From an uncultured Bacilli bacterium (GTDB lineage Bacteria > Bacillota_I > Bacilli_A > RF39 > UBA660), in NCBI GenBank assembly GCA_947628235.1, contig CANQZC010000002.1, forward strand, positions 62,001-126,000: DNA of 64,000 nucleotides, read 5' to 3'. This document shows, one piece after another, positions 63,803 to 64,000 of the stretch (within the stretch, counting starts at the first letter, position 1; every line of letters begins with the position of its first letter). The translations under genes and the position numbers were made by a program. Under the pieces are notes generated by a model. The model was not told where the DNA came from. It worked only from the letters and a program-made list of their open reading frames with translations, and made no database searches.

Positions 63803-63997
63803 ATGAAATATATGAGTACAAAAGAGGCAGCGGAAAAATGGGGAGTTACTCAAGCAACTGTCTCAAAATGGTGTAGAGAAGAGAAAATTATTTTTACTGC
63901 TATGCCTGAAAAAGTTGGTGGTCAGTGGAGAATACCAGTAGGTGCTAAATATCCAACAATATTAGAAAAGAAACAAAATAAAAAAGTAAAAATATAA
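63803..63997 (+). CDS. Excisionase-like HTH protein
   Basis: The 64-aa protein has a MerR/excisionase-type HTH: YMSTKEAAEKWGVTQATVSK, then WCREEKIIFTAMPEKVGGQWRIP, the pattern of Xis or helix_turn_helix_17 proteins. It lies just outside the right inverted repeat. AAGGAGTG precedes the ATG. It could direct the recombinase (directionality factor), or be the first gene of a further accessory region beyond the window. Its promoter would lie within or across the repeat. Confidence 0.75.
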   Translation: MKYMSTKEAAEKWGVTQATVSKWCREEKIIFTAMPEKVGGQWRIPVGAKYPTILEKKQNKKVKI

Positions 63998-64000
63998 GAA

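Overview
The window is a low-GC, densely packed chromosome segment of a Gram-positive, cell-walled, spore-forming Bacillota, probably an uncultivated gut lineage near Erysipelotrichales/RF39-type Bacilli. The evidence is standard-code genes with TGA stops, class B sortase, murF and ddl for peptidoglycan, T-box control of serS, and a spoIIIAH-gerE-gerM sporulation cluster. Placement below phylum is inference. Most promoters are extended -10 boxes (TGnTATAAT) followed within 10-20 nt by a Shine-Dalgarno. Several longest-ORF starts lie inside these promoters, and I corrected them.

Layout. 1-5.4 kb (mostly minus): radical SAM protein (cut by the window edge), a zinc-ribbon/leucine-rich-repeat membrane protein, DUF378, a UvrD-like helicase and a Cro-type regulator. 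5.4-16.4 kb: CtpE-like P-type ATPase and ZIP transporter, dinB, NfeD-like protein, hydrolase, murF and ddl, DUF3048, HD protein. 16.4-20.4 kb: tRNA-Arg(CCT), an unassigned structured small RNA, a MacB-like ABC transporter. 20.5-38.0 kb: a concentrated NAD region holding pncA-pncB-nudix-nadE, prs-nadD, pncC, a phosphoribosyltransferase-like gene, two NrtR-type Nudix regulators, nadK, and a phosphatase/P-loop-CYTH pair. Two operator motifs visible in the promoters (TTAAY-N5-GTTAA and GTGTA-N6-TACAC) suggest two NrtR circuits. Embedded in it is a membrane-anchored XRE regulator module with its own palindrome. 38-45.3 kb: polA, cation efflux, T-box-serS, sortase, lipoprotein.

45.3-52.5 kb holds the most striking structure. 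A collagen-like gene is split by a 5,016-bp element carrying a zinc-ribbon membrane protein, a uracil salvage operon with a leader-peptide attenuator, and a large serine recombinase. The junctions share CAGTTG. Precise excision restores a 358-codon Gly-X-Y open frame and yields a near-palindromic attP with central GT. The glycosyltransferase just downstream is translationally adjacent to the promoterless 3' part. This looks like a skin/spsM-type excision switch for a glycosylated, possibly spore-surface, collagen-like protein.

52.6-64 kb: an unusually long SecA2-like ATPase, a candidate type I toxin-antitoxin locus between duplicated tRNA-Arg 3' flanks, tRNA-Arg(TCT), sporulation genes, enolase, ftsK followed by a separate membrane-anchored FtsK-gamma-like protein, and a tyrosine recombinase gene enclosed by perfect 27-bp inverted repeats (a candidate self-encoded invertible segment) next to an excisionase-like gene.
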